In this document: positions 22,228 to 34,278 of the stretch, piece after piece
Numbering within the stretch: the stretch's first letter is position 1
How the letters are laid out: every line of letters starts with the position of its first letter
NCBI GenBank assembly: GCA_016748015.1
Contig: JAAOMT010000647.1
Span: 274,213-338,212 of the forward strand
DNA length: 64,000 nt
Source of the DNA: Geosiphon pyriformis
Lineage: Eukaryota; Glomeromycota; Glomeromycetes; Archaeosporales; Geosiphonaceae
Reading direction: 5' to 3'
The notes under the pieces: model-generated
What the model saw: only the letters and a program-made list of their open reading frames with translations
Told to the model about the DNA's origin: nothing
Database searches by the model: none
Position numbers and translations under genes: made by a program

Positions 22228-22647
22228 GACAACAATACTAGGGCCAACAACGGCCTTGTAATCAAGCAGAAATGGTTTGGATTTATCGTACTGAATGGTA
22301 AAAAATTTCTTTCAAAAAACTTTTGATTCTTTTTCGGGATTTGTGGAGGAATGAGAGAAAGAAAGTTTTTTTTAATCCTTATTTTTATTATTTAATTTGG
22401 TTTTTATGTTAAAAAATATATTTATATTATTAAGAAATTTACTCAAAAACACATATATTTTTTTATCTAAGTATTTTATATTATTAACAAAAACTTATTA
22501 ATTTTAAACAAAAATTCTATTAATAAAATCTTATAGAATTTTTTTGAATATTTTTTTTTAAATATATTATTGTTTAAAATAATTGCCAAATTTATTACAA
22601 AGAGTTTTTTTCTTGAAAAATTGTAAAAGAAACAGCAAAAAAAAGAT

Positions 22648-22665
22648 TGTTTGGATCTCACTCGT
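22648..22665 (-). repeat. right copy of exact 18-bp inverted terminal sequence
   Basis: Plus strand tgtttggatctcactcgt, the same string that ends the element's 3' UTR on the minus strand. It is followed on the plus strand by taattaat and a run of about 20 A (22673-22691). It therefore looks like a tiny plus-strand element 3' end with its own tail. Confidence 0.9.
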
Positions 22666-22779
22666 TAATTAATAAAAAAAAAAAAAAAAAAAGATAAAAA
22701 TAAAAACTTTTTTAAAAATAATATTTTTTGAAATTATAAAAATAAATAAGAAAAAAAAGTTTTATAAAAATTTTTTTAT

Positions 22780-23660
22780 TATTGTTTAAATAATTTAAAA
22801 AATCAAATTAGCCAAAAAACTATCTTTTCAAATTTTTGTTATGTTTAATAGTTAATTTTTTAAAGTAATAATTTTTTTTTGTATTTCTAATATTAATTTT
22901 AGTGTTTTAAAGTCTGTTTTTTCTTTTATAAAAAATAAAACTTTAATTTTTATTTGTTTTTTTGTTAGTTTTGTATTATTTATATTAATTATGATGTTTA
23001 ATTTTGTTATAATTGTAAATAAAATTTTTTATTTTATTTTAAAAAATAACAATAAAAACATATTAATTAGTTTTAATTTAAATTAATTTTTGATTATATT
23101 ATTTAATATATTAAATTTTAAACAAAACAAATTATGTTTTGTATATAATTTTAATTAATTAATTTATTAAGTTATTTGATTATAAAAATTAAGTTAATTA
23201 AATAAAAACCAAATCTATGTTTTATTTTTTATTTTTTGAATTAAATTAAATTATTAAAAACAATATTAAGTTTTTTTATATAAAATTTGTATTTTAAATC
23301 TTTTTAAATATTATTATACAAATTAAATTTGTTAAATTGCTTTTTTTATTTTTAAAATTGCAAAGTTTTTTATATTGTTTGTCAGTTTTTTTTTTATTAT
23401 TATTGTTTTTTACAATATTTTTTTTAATAATATTAAAACTGTTTTAAATAGTTTTGGTAAAATTATTGTTTTTTATAATATTTTAAAACAAAATTAATCA
23501 ATTTTTTTTTGGCCGTACAGTCTTTAAAATTAATAAGTTGGTTTTTTAAATTTATAATTATATTTGTTTTATTTTCTGTTTTTTTAACTTTGTTTAATAA
23601 TTAAAATATACAATTATTATTTTTGATTCTTATAAAAATCTAAAAACTATAATTAAAAAA
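22780..23660 (+). repeat. AT-rich dispersed repeat, copy A
   Basis: Similar strings occur in the same order at 56070-57150, for example tttaaagtctgttttttc against tttaaagcctgttttttt, and aattaatttattaagttatt against aatcaatttattaaattatt. The end of the unit contains tttggccgtacagtct (about 23510), which recurs as tttggctgtatagctt near 24563. I see no coding capacity. Confidence 0.5.
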
Positions 23661-24304
23661 TTAATATTTTGAAAAATATTGAATTTGGTAAAAATTTTTT
23701 GATTATTAGTGCTGTTTTAAGTGTTAAAATTCAGATTATTTTATTGCTAATTAGAAAATATTTCTATTTTTCTTTTTAAAAATTTTTATTCTTATTTTGT
23801 TGGCTCTAAATTTTATTTTAAAACTTTTATTTTATTGGTTTTTTTATTGCTATATTTTTGGCTTTTTTTATTATTGTTATTATTATGAATTTTTGGTTGG
23901 TTTTAAGATAGTTTTCTTAAAATTTGAATTGATTATATTAATTTTATTAGTTAGGTTGTTTGTTGAATTTATTGATGTTTTAATTACTTTTGAAATATAC
24001 TGTAGTTAAAAAGTTAATTAAGATTTTTAAAAGTAAAATAAGTAAGTTGTATAAAAAATATAATGTATTAAAAACTAAAATTAGTGTTGTATCAAATAAA
24101 AAAATGGAATTTTTTGATAATGTAATTAATAAGAATACTTTTGTTCAAATAATGACTTTATAAGAGCTTCAAGTTTTTAATATCAAGCTTAGTAAAAAAA
24201 ATATTGTCAAGTGAATAAGTGGAATAATTAATAATAATCATACTTTACTTTTACGCATAAGATATTTTTTCAATATAGGTTGTTTTTTTAAAGTCAATAT
24301 AGTT

Positions 24305-24400
24305 TAGACTTAACTGGCTCAAGTGGTCAGTCATATGTAAAAAGCACATAAGTCATGGCTACTTGAATTTTATGTTATAATTAGCAATTAGATTACATTT
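24305..24400 (+). mobile_element. 3'-UTR fragment of the non-LTR family
   Basis: The string actggctcaagtggtcagtc, followed by atatgtaaaaagcacataag, matches the 3' UTRs at 15750-15690 (reverse), 54335-54420 and 57300-57240 (reverse), with C-to-T and G-to-A differences. The coding part upstream is not recognisable. Confidence 0.5.
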
Positions 24401-25253
24401 TGTTAAAGCATAAAAAAAATATTTTTAAAGTATTTAATAAAATTATTATTTATTTTAAAAACTTAGTTGCAATTAATTTGGCTTTTATCTATTGGTTAAT
24501 TTTTTTCTTTAAAAAAAATTGCTTTTAAAAATACTTTCGAAATCAAATTAAATCAATAATTTTTGGCTGTATAGCTTATAGTTATTTAAATCTAATTATT
24601 ATTAAAGATATATAATTATAACTTTTTAATTTATATTTTTTAATTCCGTTATAATTAAAATTAATACTTTAAAAAAAAAATTTGAAATTTTTAATTGCAA
24701 AAATTATTACAAATACCAATATTTAAATGTTTTAAAATCTCTGGTTTAAAAAACATTGTGCGAAACTAATTGGATAATTTTGTTTTATATGCTCATAAAT
24801 TGGTTAATTGGTAAACCAGTTTACACAGCCATAGATTACATTTAAAAGTACAACAAAAAGGCTTGGATAAATAAGTCTGAAAAAAATTGGAAAGAAAAAG
24901 GTAGCATTGGAAAAATTTGGTGTTTAATGTAGTCACATTTAGAAAAGAGCATTATGAAAGTAGATAGTGGAAGGACTACATTCGCATGAGCAAAAAAAAA
25001 ACCAATATGTTGAATACAAAATTAATAAATTTGAAATTTTAAGATTTATGAATCTTGCATCACCCAAATATTTTGCCGCTGAATGTGGGTGTCGCGCATT
25101 CAGGGTTCAAGAAACATAGTCTCTTTTAAAGGCCAAATCACTTCCATTCGTTTCAAAACCTTCACTTCTTTCAAAATTCTCCAAAATTTTAAGATATTCT
25201 CACCTTTTGCTTATAACCATAGAGGGATTCACATCACAGCTCATTTGCAAAAA

Positions 25254-27319
25254 ATGCCACCCAAGAAACCAATAAAAGAGGAAAAGGTTCTTCTTGGTCG
25301 GCCAAGCAATAATTTAAAGATTGGGATTGTTGGACTACCGAATGTTGGGTAAGTGAGTTAACAAGATATTGAAAATTAGAAAACCTAACGATTTTTGAAA
25401 AATGGTTGCTATGGGAAAATAGCAGATAAACTATCAAAATTTGTCCCTTTTTGAAAATGCAAAAAATCATTCTGATCATGGAGTGATTATTGGGCTTTTG
25501 AGGTCCAAGGATCATGCATGTTGAATGAAGGTCCAAGGTTTTAGTTACATTGGTACCCAAAAGTCAATGGTTTAAGATACCAGAAATTTAATTCAGGTTA
25601 CGGCGCTATAGCCACCATTTCAATCATCAAGCATGAGCTTGACAATAATCATTTGGCTAAAAGAACTAGAATATTTAATATTACTTTCAAGACTTCTTTA
25701 ACAGTCTTTTCCCTTATTCTTCTCTAGTAAATCAACCTTTTTTAACGCCATCACAAATAGCGCTGTTGCAGCAGAGAACTACCCGTTTTGTACAATTGGT
25801 AAGATTAAAATCCTCCGATTATCATCCTTAACGTCTTGACTTGCAAAGAAATTCCCTTACAAACTTTATTATCCCCCTTTAAAAGATCCTGAAGAATCCC
25901 GAGTGGCGGTTCCTGATGAACGTTTTGATTGGTTATGCGAATCATATCAACCTGCTTCTCGGGTTCCCGCCTACCTCACCGTGATCGATATTGCTGGCTT
26001 AGTAAAAGGTGCTGCTACGGGAGCTGGACTCGGGAATAATTTTCTAAGTCACATCAGAGCAGTTGACGCCATTTTTCATGTTGTCCGCGGGTTTTCGGAG
26101 GAGGAGGTTATACATGTTGAAGGTGAACTCGATCCCGTCCGAGATCTGGAGATTATTCATAACGAACTTCGTCTAAAAGATGAAGAATTCCTAACAAAAC
26201 GACTAGAAGATTTGGCCAAGGTTACTGCACGCCTAGGAAAAGCCCCACCATCTGCTGTGGACAAAAACAAGAAAGAGGAATTGGTAAAGTTTGAAGGGAT
26301 TTTTGAAAATTCATCGTCATTTAATATATTAAATCTTAAATTATTTTCAACCAGGATGTAACCCAAAAACTTCTCCATCTTATTTCAGAAGAAAATAAGG
26401 ATGTGCGAAAAGGAACTTGGACCAATAAAGAAGTATGTTCTTTAAACTCATTGAAAATTTTATTATGCTAAAAAGCCTCTCTTTCTTTCATAAAATTGGA
26501 TGTAGGTGGAAATAATTAACACCCTTCAGCTAATCACTGCCAAACCCGTCATTTACTTGATCAACTTAAGCGAAAAGGATTACATTAGGAAGAAAAATAA
26601 ATGGTAAGATCCCTAAAATAGCACTGGAGTTCCAACTGACAACATTCATTCACTTTATACGACAATCTCAATCCAGAAAATATTTACTCATCAACCTCTA
26701 AATAGGCTACCAAAGGTAAAGGCTTGGATTGATGAGAACAACCCTGGTGATTTGTTGATACCTTTTAGTGCTGGTCTAGAACATCGCGTCTCATTACTCT
26801 CTTCAGCCAAAGAAAAAGAAACATTGCTAAAAGAACTGAGTACTCAATCAGCGCTTCCAAGGATTATAGTTGCTGGCTATCAAGCCCTTCAGCTCATGTA
26901 TTTCTTCACCTGCGGTCCAGATGAAGTTCGTGCATGGACCATTCGGGTTAGCAGAGCTTTTATAAATTTTCTTCCTCCATTATAATTTTCTTTTATTAAT
27001 TTTGGAACAATATCTATATCATAGAAATTTACCAAAGCTCCTAAAGCCGCTTCAGTGTGAGCTTTTCAAATTATCGAAGTTTGATTTATGAGCTAGTAAA
27101 TGATAATTTGACCTCTTCTCAAAACCACCATCTAGAATTCATACCGATCTTGAGAAGGGTTTTATTCTTGTAGAGACAATGCGTTATGACGACCTCAAGG
27201 AATTGAAAACGGAAAATGCCGTCAAGGCCGCTGGCAAATATCTGCAAAAAGGAAAGGAATATGTGGTTGAAGACGGTGATATACTATACTTCCGCTCGGG
27301 GCTAGCCAATAAGAAATGA
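25254..27319 (+). CDS. OLA1: Obg-like ATPase 1 / YchF-type GTPase, eight exons
   Basis: P-loop NTPase of the YchF/OLA1 family. It binds ATP in preference to GTP and acts in the cytosol on ribosomes, translation and stress responses. Exons read join(25254..25348, 25728..25798, 25886..26283, 26355..26432, 26506..26603, 26706..26946, 27025..27056, 27136..27319), giving 398 residues against about 395 in the family. G1 is GLPNVGKS (residues 27-34, split by intron 1), G3 is DIAGLVKG and G4 is NLSE, which replaces the NKxD of true GTPases as is typical of OLA1. The C-terminal TGS part includes [16 protein letters not shown] and ends [14 protein letters not shown]. The start was chosen because MPPKKP is the family-like N-terminus. 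The frame stays open to an ATG at 25083 with a presequence-like extension. Introns are GT-AG; intron 1 is 379 nt, the others 71-102 nt. Confidence 0.95.
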
Positions 27320-28362
27320 GTATGACAAAATTAGATCAGTCATAGTCGTTTTGTTTAATTGATCGGCTGTGTAACTTCAATTTTTTTTAATGAATACGAA
27401 TTGGTAAGCGGATTCCGACTCTCGGCGCAAGAGTTTTCAAACTAATCATTATTCACACTGTAAGATGGAGTTTTTTCAATTTTGAAAAATACAAAACATG
27501 GATTTTGATGAAAATTATTGATTCTGCAATTATAACCCGAGGCAAAAGCCACTAGTCGGTTAACTGATTAGGGATAGACCTTTAATTTTCTTCGTAACAC
27601 TTTAATCACCACTATTAACAGCTGGATGGCCAGTACTTATAGAAAAAAGCCCATGAAGAAATACAAGAATAAAGAGCAAAGAGTGACAAAAATGGTATAA
27701 TATTATGAACATTGTATTTGGTTGTAAAAATAAAATTGTACGTTTTTTCATATTTTTTAAATACTAAAAAATTGGGTTCTTTTTAATATCTAAATTAAAA
27801 TTCTAAGTAGTATTTTTAAGTTATTTTGATTAAAACATTTAAATTTAAAAAATTATAGATATTTAACCAATTTTATTTTAAAACATAGTTTTTTTTCAAA
27901 TATAAAAAAGCCAAAAATTCATTGTAAATTAAAAATTGTGTTTTTATTTTATGTTTTTTGCTTTTTGCAAATTTATTATTTAATTAATTCTAATTTTACT
28001 AATTTTTTGTTTTTAACTTTTAAATATAATAATTTTTTTGGTTTTAATATTTAAATTAACAGATTTGTTATTAATCTACATAATTAAATATATATTTTGG
28101 CCCTGTCATTTTTCATTTTGATTAATGTTTCAACATAAATTCTTGTAATTAAAACTCTTTCATTTTTATAAACATGTTAGGCCACGTGTTTATTGACTAA
28201 AATTGCAATTTCAGCGTTTATTTTTTTCAGTCAACTTTAGATCGCCAAGGAAGGATTTCCAAGAATTCAAATAAAATTATTTGCTTATACTACTTCATGG
28301 TTCAGTACCAATCTCAAAAATTCAAAAGCAAATTCCTCAAAAGGATATTTTGTATTCATCAT
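27320..28362. other. convergent intergenic region, AT-rich
   Basis: No gene is seen between the convergent OLA1 and PI31 genes. 27700-28150 is strongly AT-rich with poly-T runs. Both 3' UTRs and polyadenylation sites should lie here. Confidence 0.6.
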
Positions 28363-30123
28363 TCACATAAACATATCATTATAGCCCTGTTAAGAATTAT
28401 GAAAATCAAATATTAATTGATTTATTGAATACAATCTTTTAAAATTTGAGACATTGAAGAAAATAATACATACGGGTGGGGGCAATTCATCGTTATCCGG
28501 CTCACCACTGCTGCAAAGAAATCAATGTTAATATTTTTTCCAAGGAAATAAATAAAACTCGATTGAATTTATAAAAAACATTAACCTAAACTGCCGAGGT
28601 CCAAAACCACCTCGTTGAGGTTGCCCAGGAATGGGACCTAGCGGATTACCAAAAGGATCAAAAGGACCAATAGGGTCAAATCTAGCACCAGGAGGAACAG
28701 CACCCCTAATTATGACAAATATTATTTACGCGTTTTACTTAAGGAAGAATCTTAATGTTTAGGATTCCAAGTACCTTGGTAAAGGTTGAGGTCCACCATA
28801 AATACCACCAGATCCTCTTGGTCCAAAAATTGGATGATCTGGTCCTACATACATCCCACCTCCACGACTAGGTCCACGAAGTGGTTGAATTCCTCCACCA
28901 CCAAATCTTGTTTTTTTACGAAAAGAATGTCTTGAATAGATCTTTAAAATATCAATAAGAAAATTAAATATTCACCTTGGAGGTCCCATTATTGGATTAG
29001 ATCCAAGAGGGTCCAAATCTTCTCGTCCAATACTAAAAGGATTTTCAAAACTAAAATTTATCGTAATAGTAAATAATTTAATTCCATAAACATTATCAAA
29101 TAATAATTGATTTGAAATATTAAATTTATTTAAAATTTCGAATTTGAATTCACCTAGGCTGCTCATAGCCACCAAATGGATCATTGAAAATTGGAGGCGG
29201 TTGTCTTGTGGGTATGCGTAAAGGGTTATTGATGTTTGCTTCAGGTCGACTTGCCCTTGGTTGAGTGGAAGTAGTAGCTCTATGATGGCCAATGATTGAT
29301 TGATTGATTGTTATTAACAAAAAAAATCATAAAGGAATATTTACGTTGTAGCCGTCTCTTCATAACCCGGTTTATTCAAATTAGGAATCAAGTTTTGAAT
29401 GATATTAAGTTTATAAAGACTAATTAAATCTTTTACACGACTTTGGGATATGAAAGCATTGATCAATGGTTCTGACCCTCCTTGGCCAGTGTACGGAAAG
29501 AAAGAAGGTGAAGTATAATCATTTGTGATAACTTCCAACGAGAATGTTTTATTATCCTGTAAAAAGTTCACTAAAATCTAACCTTGAACACGAGGAATGA
29601 ATTGGATAGAATATTATGCACCAAAGAAATATTTTTGATATACCTCGATACCCATTCCATGGATCAAAAATTTATTTGATAATCTCATGCTCTTTATCAA
29701 GAAGGTGAGGGCAGATTGAGGATGTTTATATCGAAAAGAATAAGAATCGGGTCCATTAGCATTCCAATCTGGCGGAAGAGGAACAAGAGTGTCTTGGGAT
29801 GAACCTAAAAATTAGTGAATTATAATTTATTATAACGTGATAGACGAAATCAAAAAAAACCCTGATTATATTATCAATTTTAAGAATTTCTGGGCATTAT
29901 AACCTATTGTTCCGTCTTCTCCTAAACCAACAAAACGAAAATCAACCGCAAGCATAATCGCATGAAACGCTGCGGCTAGAGCATCATGCCCAGATTTGAG
30001 GAGCACGTTCGAAGTTGAACCTGCCGTTTCAGGGCTATGTGGCCTTGGTAGAATGTTGTCAAAGATATGCAAAACATTAGCTGGGTCTAAGGGATTTCCT
30101 TGGTTCTGTGAAGTATCAGACAT
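28363..30123 (-). CDS. PSMF1: proteasome inhibitor/regulator PI31, nine exons
   Basis: PI31 binds the 20S proteasome and regulates its activity or assembly in cytosol and nucleus. Exons read complement(join(28363..28386, 28474..28510, 28586..28705, 28775..28906, 28976..29050, 29154..29279, 29345..29556, 29644..29804, 29904..30123)), 368 residues. The N-terminal PI31 domain is residues 1 to about 200 (GHDALAAAFHAIMLAVDFR, then LPPDWN, SLEVITNDY). The C-terminal half is Gly/Pro-rich with the family signature FSIGREDLDPLG, then GARFDPIGPFDPFGNPLGP. It ends EPDNDELPPPGYNDMFM, which matches the conserved PI31 tail (PPPGYxDMF/YM). The short last exon (24 nt) supplies the final seven residues. All splice sites are GT-AG and keep frame. 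It starts 234 bp from the divergent leucine-fusion gene. Confidence 0.92.
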
Positions 30124-30357
30124 GTTAGTAATTGCGGATTTGAAAATCGGACTTGGCTGTGAATAAATTTTAGAGCAATACTTTGACCTTGCATAATTTC
30201 AAAGTTCTGACGTAATCATTAGTACAATATTTTTTCTGCCCTAAAACGACTAATAAATGGTCATGAGGAATTTTCATGATAATATTTCATCCTAAGGAGG
30301 AAATCCCCTTTTTTTCTCCCACTGTAACCACTTTATGCCTGGTTAATTTGACAAAAT
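30124..30357. promoter_or_regulatory. divergent promoter between PI31 and the LEU2-LEU1 fusion
   Basis: The two start codons face away from each other across 234 bp. Both genes must be controlled from this interval. No specific binding site was recognised; a CT-rich block lies at 30300-30320 before the plus-strand start. Confidence 0.6.
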
Positions 30358-33300
30358 ATGTCCAAGACAGTTAGAAAAGCTAAAGTTCTTGTGTTGCCTG
30401 GTGACAATGCTGGTCCGGAGGTGATTGCGGAAGGCATCAAAGTTTTAAAACTAGTCTCAAAAATAAGATCAGTTTATAATGGAATTGAGATCGATCTAAT
30501 CGAAGAGAAAATCGGTGGTGCAGCCATTGACACTACTGGTAACTTAAAAATGAAGCATACTCGGTTTTTTAAATTGAGCACATTTTTATCTCTTGATTTT
30601 TTAAATGTAATTAGGCGAGCCCCTTCCCAACAAAACCTTGAAAGCTGCAAAAGAAGCTGATGGAATTTTATTTGGGGCTGTGGGAGGTCCTCAATGGCTC
30701 TCTGGACCTAGACCTGAGCAAGGCTTGCTTGATCTTCGCAAAGCCCTTAATCTTTATGCGAATCTTAGGCCATGTTCCTTTGCCAGTGATTCACTGTATG
30801 CTTATTCCCCTTTAAAGGAAAATGTGGTAAAAGGTACAAATTTTACAATCGTAAGAGAATTAATTGGCGGCATTTACTTTGGTGATCGAAAAGAGGAAGA
30901 TGAAAGTGGAAAAGGTGATTAATACCAAGCCATTTTCTCATTATTAAAAATTTCCATAGAAAATACTTAACTTTCTTATCAATTTTTCTTTAATATTTTC
31001 GAGCCTTCGATACTCTTCCATATTCCGTGGAAGAGGTTCAAAGAATAACTCGTCTTGCCGCACATCTTGCTCTTCAGGAATCACCACCGGCAACCATACA
31101 TTCAATCGACAAGGCAAATGTACTTGCCACTTCTAGGTTGTGGCGTCGCGTTGTGACAGAAACTCTTGAGAAAGAGTTTCCTACAATTTCATTTGATCAT
31201 CATTATGTTGATGCGGCTGCAATGCTTATAATAAAGAACCCGACCAAATTGAATGGTATCTTACTCACCGAAAATTTATTTGGGGATATCCTAAGTGATG
31301 AATGTAGCGTCATACCTGGCAGTTTGGGCCTTCTTCCATCAGCTAGTCTGAGCGGTGTACCGGATGGTAAAAGTCGTTGTTTTGGCTTATATGAACCTAT
31401 TCATGGATCTGCACCAGATATCTCAGGCCAAGGAATTGTTAACCCAATCGCTATGATTCTCAGTGCAGCTTTGTTGCTTCGATACTCTTTGAATTTGGAA
31501 CGAGAAGCCAAAGCTGTTGAAGATGCTGTTAGAAAAGTGCTTGATGAAGTAGATTTTGGTGGTTTTGGTTTTCGCACAAAGGACTTGGGTGGTAACAAGA
31601 CAACTTCTCAAGTTGGTGATCAAGTAATTGAAGCTCTTGAAGGATATTTGGAAGGTCTAAATGCAGCTGACCGTGTAGCTTCTACAAATTTAACACGTGG
31701 ACTTTTGTTGAAAAGGCCCCCTGGTCGTCGTGGCATGACTTTGTGCGAAAAAACTATTGCACATGCTGCCATTGGCCTTTCTGCACCTGGGCACGTGAAA
31801 CCTGGTGATATGGTTTGTGTATCAGTTGATTGGACATTGGCGTCTGAACTTACATGGAAAGGAATGGAAAAAACTTTTGACATTATGGGTCGCCCAAGTA
31901 TTTATCGTAATGATCGCTTTTGGCTTGCAATCGATCATACTGTTGATCCAAGTATAAATCATCTTCCAAAGCCTGCCGAACTTATTCAGGCTTCTGAAAA
32001 ATTTGCCAAAGAAGCCAAACTGGTTGATTTCTATCGTCCAAATCATACTATTTTACACACTGAATTTTACCGAGAGCGTGCGCAACCTGGTCAAATGATA
32101 ATCGGTGCTGATTCTCATTCATGTTCCGCTGGAGCTGTCAGTGCTTTTGCTGTTGGTTTGGGTGCCGCGGATGTTGTAATGCCTTTGGTTACCGGTGAAA
32201 CTTGGTTCAAAGTACCTGAAACTGTACAAATTCGTTTCATTGGTAAACCACCTTTTGGTATAGGGGGCAAAGATGCGATTCTTTATGTACTCGGAGAGCT
32301 TAAACGCAACACAGTGGCTTTTGAACGTGCAGTTGAATATACTGGACCAGGTCTTAAATACCTATCGTGTGATGCACGCTTTGCCATTTCAAATATGAGT
32401 ACGGAATTTGGGGGAATTGCTGGTGTGTTTGAAGGCGATGAAACAACTGCTGCATATATTGGCAAACGAAAAAATCCTGCTCATAAAAATTCAGCTCTTT
32501 ATTTCCGTGCTGACCCGGATGCTCAATACGCCGAAACTCACATAATTGATTTGGCTAATGTTGAATCTTTGGTCGCTTTATATCCTTCCCCTGATAACGT
32601 TGTATCAGTAAAAGAAGTTGATGGTATGAAACTTGATGGTGTATTTATTGGTGCTTGCACAACAGCCGAGGAAGATTTGATTCTTGGAGCTTTAGTCCTT
32701 GAGCAAGGCTTAAAGAAAGGTTTAAGACCTTCAATAAACGGGAAGCGAAAATGCACTCCTGGTAGTTTGCCAATAATTGCGAAATTACGTCGTTTTGGTT
32801 TATTGAAATTTTATGAACAAGCTGGATTTGAAATTGGCGCTCCTGGATGTTCCTATTGTATTGCCGTTGCCGCTGACCGTGCTGGGGAAGGTGAAATCTG
32901 GCTGAGTAGTCAAAATAGAAATTTCAGAAATCGTATGGTAAGTCAAAATTTTAAAGAGAAAATTATTTTCCTTTAGTATATGTAGATAATCGTTTTTCAT
33001 ATTCTCAGGGTAAAGGTGCCATTGGTAATTTGGCTTCAGCAGCTACAGTTGCTGCTTCGTCTTTTGAAATGCAAGTTCGCGATCCAAGAGAATTGCTTGA
33101 TGCGATAGACCGAACCCAATATGAAGGATACCTTGAACAATGGTTGGAAAAGGGTGAACCAATAACGATTTCGGAACCCAATCCAATCCTTTTTGATGTA
33201 AACGCTACTCAATCTGGTGATCTTTCTCTTGCCGCACCTCCCCCATCATTCTCTGAAACGATAATTGGAAAAGTTCAAAGATTTGAGGATAATGTGGATA

Positions 33301-33972
33301 CGGATGCTATTATTCCCGCCCAGTTTATGCCAGGAACAAGTGACGAAGATTTAGGGACCCATGCATTTCAATATGTTAAACCCGATTTTATTCAAAAAGC
33401 CAAACAGGGGTATACGATTGTTGTTGGTGGCGCCGGGTTTGGATCTGGATCTTCTCGAGAGGAAGCACCGAGAGCATTAAAAGGGGCCGGTATAAAGGCG
33501 GTTATCGCAAAAAGTTACGCATATATATATGGTCGCAATCAGGTAAATCTAAGCTCCCTTTTTTAATTTGGCTTTCCTGGCGCGTGACGTCATTATAAAA
33601 ATCCTGGAAATTTCGCCGGAGATTAGACAGGAATTATTATTAATCTTTTTCTTTTTAAAGCCAAATATGGCCCTCTTGGGGATCACTGTAGAAAACCAAG
33701 AGTTTTATAACCTTGCAAAAGAAGGTGTAGAAGTTACAATCAACGTGAAAGATCGTAAAGTTCTATGTGGAGATAAAGAGTTTCCATTCGGATTATCACT
33801 GATGGAGGAAAATTTGATTGCAGCGGGTGGGGTGACTAAAATGTATCAAACATATGGAGCGAAACTATTTCGAGCTGCAATAGCATCTGAGAAGATATCG
33901 AGTGGATGTGGTACGGAAACATTAAACGATCAAAAAGATTGTGGAACTGATAATAAAGAACTAGCTTGGTAA
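30358..33972 (+). CDS. 3-isopropylmalate dehydrogenase fused to 3-isopropylmalate dehydratase (LeuB-LeuC-LeuD order)
   Basis: Predicted 1086-residue protein, join(30358..30538, 30615..30914, 31004..32937, 33009..33542, 33661..33972). Residues 1 to about 380 are isopropylmalate dehydrogenase: [25 protein letters not shown] (Tyr), [14 protein letters not shown] (Lys), GDILSDE (Asp pair) and [13 protein letters not shown]. From about residue 403 it is an aconitase-family large subunit: [20 protein letters not shown], and three cluster cysteines in [10 protein letters not shown] (about 711) and GAPGCSYC (about 774). The LeuD swivel follows: [15 protein letters not shown] (about 900) and [15 protein letters not shown] (about 950). 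The enzymes catalyse consecutive leucine steps, and the order is reversed because the isomerase acts before the dehydrogenase. Both junction regions are in a single 1934-nt exon, so the fusion is not a splicing guess. Substrate could alternatively be a related 2-hydroxyacid pathway. Confidence 0.9.
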
Positions 33973-34278
33973 ATAGTATTCGTCGTTTTGTATTTATTAG
34001 CTAACGATTAGTTTGAGATTTTAAAAAAAACGGTTAAATTTTGGATCAATATGTATTTTGTAAATTTTTTAAAAAAAGATAATTGAATGGCCTTATTGTG
34101 AAATATATATAATGCAGTTGTTAAATCCATTAAATTTTTTTGAATCTCATTAAAAGCTGCTGCATATTTGTTTAGCTTCAAAGAAAAGAGAGCCCCCATC
34201 TCCCATAAAGTTCTAAACTATTTGACATATTGAGCTCCCGGTTATTTAAATTTGCGCCCAAAACTCCAAGGTATATCG
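33973..34278. other. convergent intergenic region
   Basis: These 306 bp lie between the stop codons of the leucine fusion gene and CPSF2. No gene is seen; both terminators/polyadenylation signals must be here. Confidence 0.6.

Larger units (their letters stand above)
15647..22665 (-). mobile_element. non-LTR retrotransposon copy 2: young, nearly intact, ORF1 + EN-RT-RNase H
   Basis: This is a 7019-bp minus-strand unit with normal base composition and plenty of CpG. It stands out against AT-rich flanks. It carries ORF1 (22227-20434), ORF2 (20437-15760), and a 3' UTR that ends in a poly(A) tail at 15646-15620. APE-type endonuclease plus RT plus RNase H places it with RNase-H-bearing non-LTR clades (I/Tad-like). 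ORF1 has two in-frame stops. ORF2 has two stops and one frameshift, so this copy is recently dead or needs recoding. The outermost 18 bp are an exact inverted repeat (15647-15664 and 22648-22665), which is unusual for a LINE. Confidence 0.85.
22692..25082. other. AT-rich desert with an old dispersed repeat and a non-LTR 3'-UTR fragment
   Basis: There is no gene until the OLA1 gene. 22780-23660 matches 56070-57150 by eye in the same orientation. 24305-24400 resembles the 3' UTR of the non-LTR family (ggctcaagtggtcagtcat). A hydrophobic open frame at 23797-24009 is a composition artefact. 24780-25080 regains normal composition and probably holds the OLA1 promoter. Confidence 0.55.

Noticed and set aside
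15647-22665. DNA transposon with terminal inverted repeats
   Set aside because: The interior encodes only ORF1 and EN-RT-RNase H, with no transposase, and the 3' end has a poly(A) tail, so the unit is a retrotransposon.
23797-24009. 70-codon hydrophobic open frame, possible membrane protein
   Set aside because: It is Phe/Leu/Ile/Tyr-rich because the DNA is T-rich. There is no start context, neighbours or similarity to support it.
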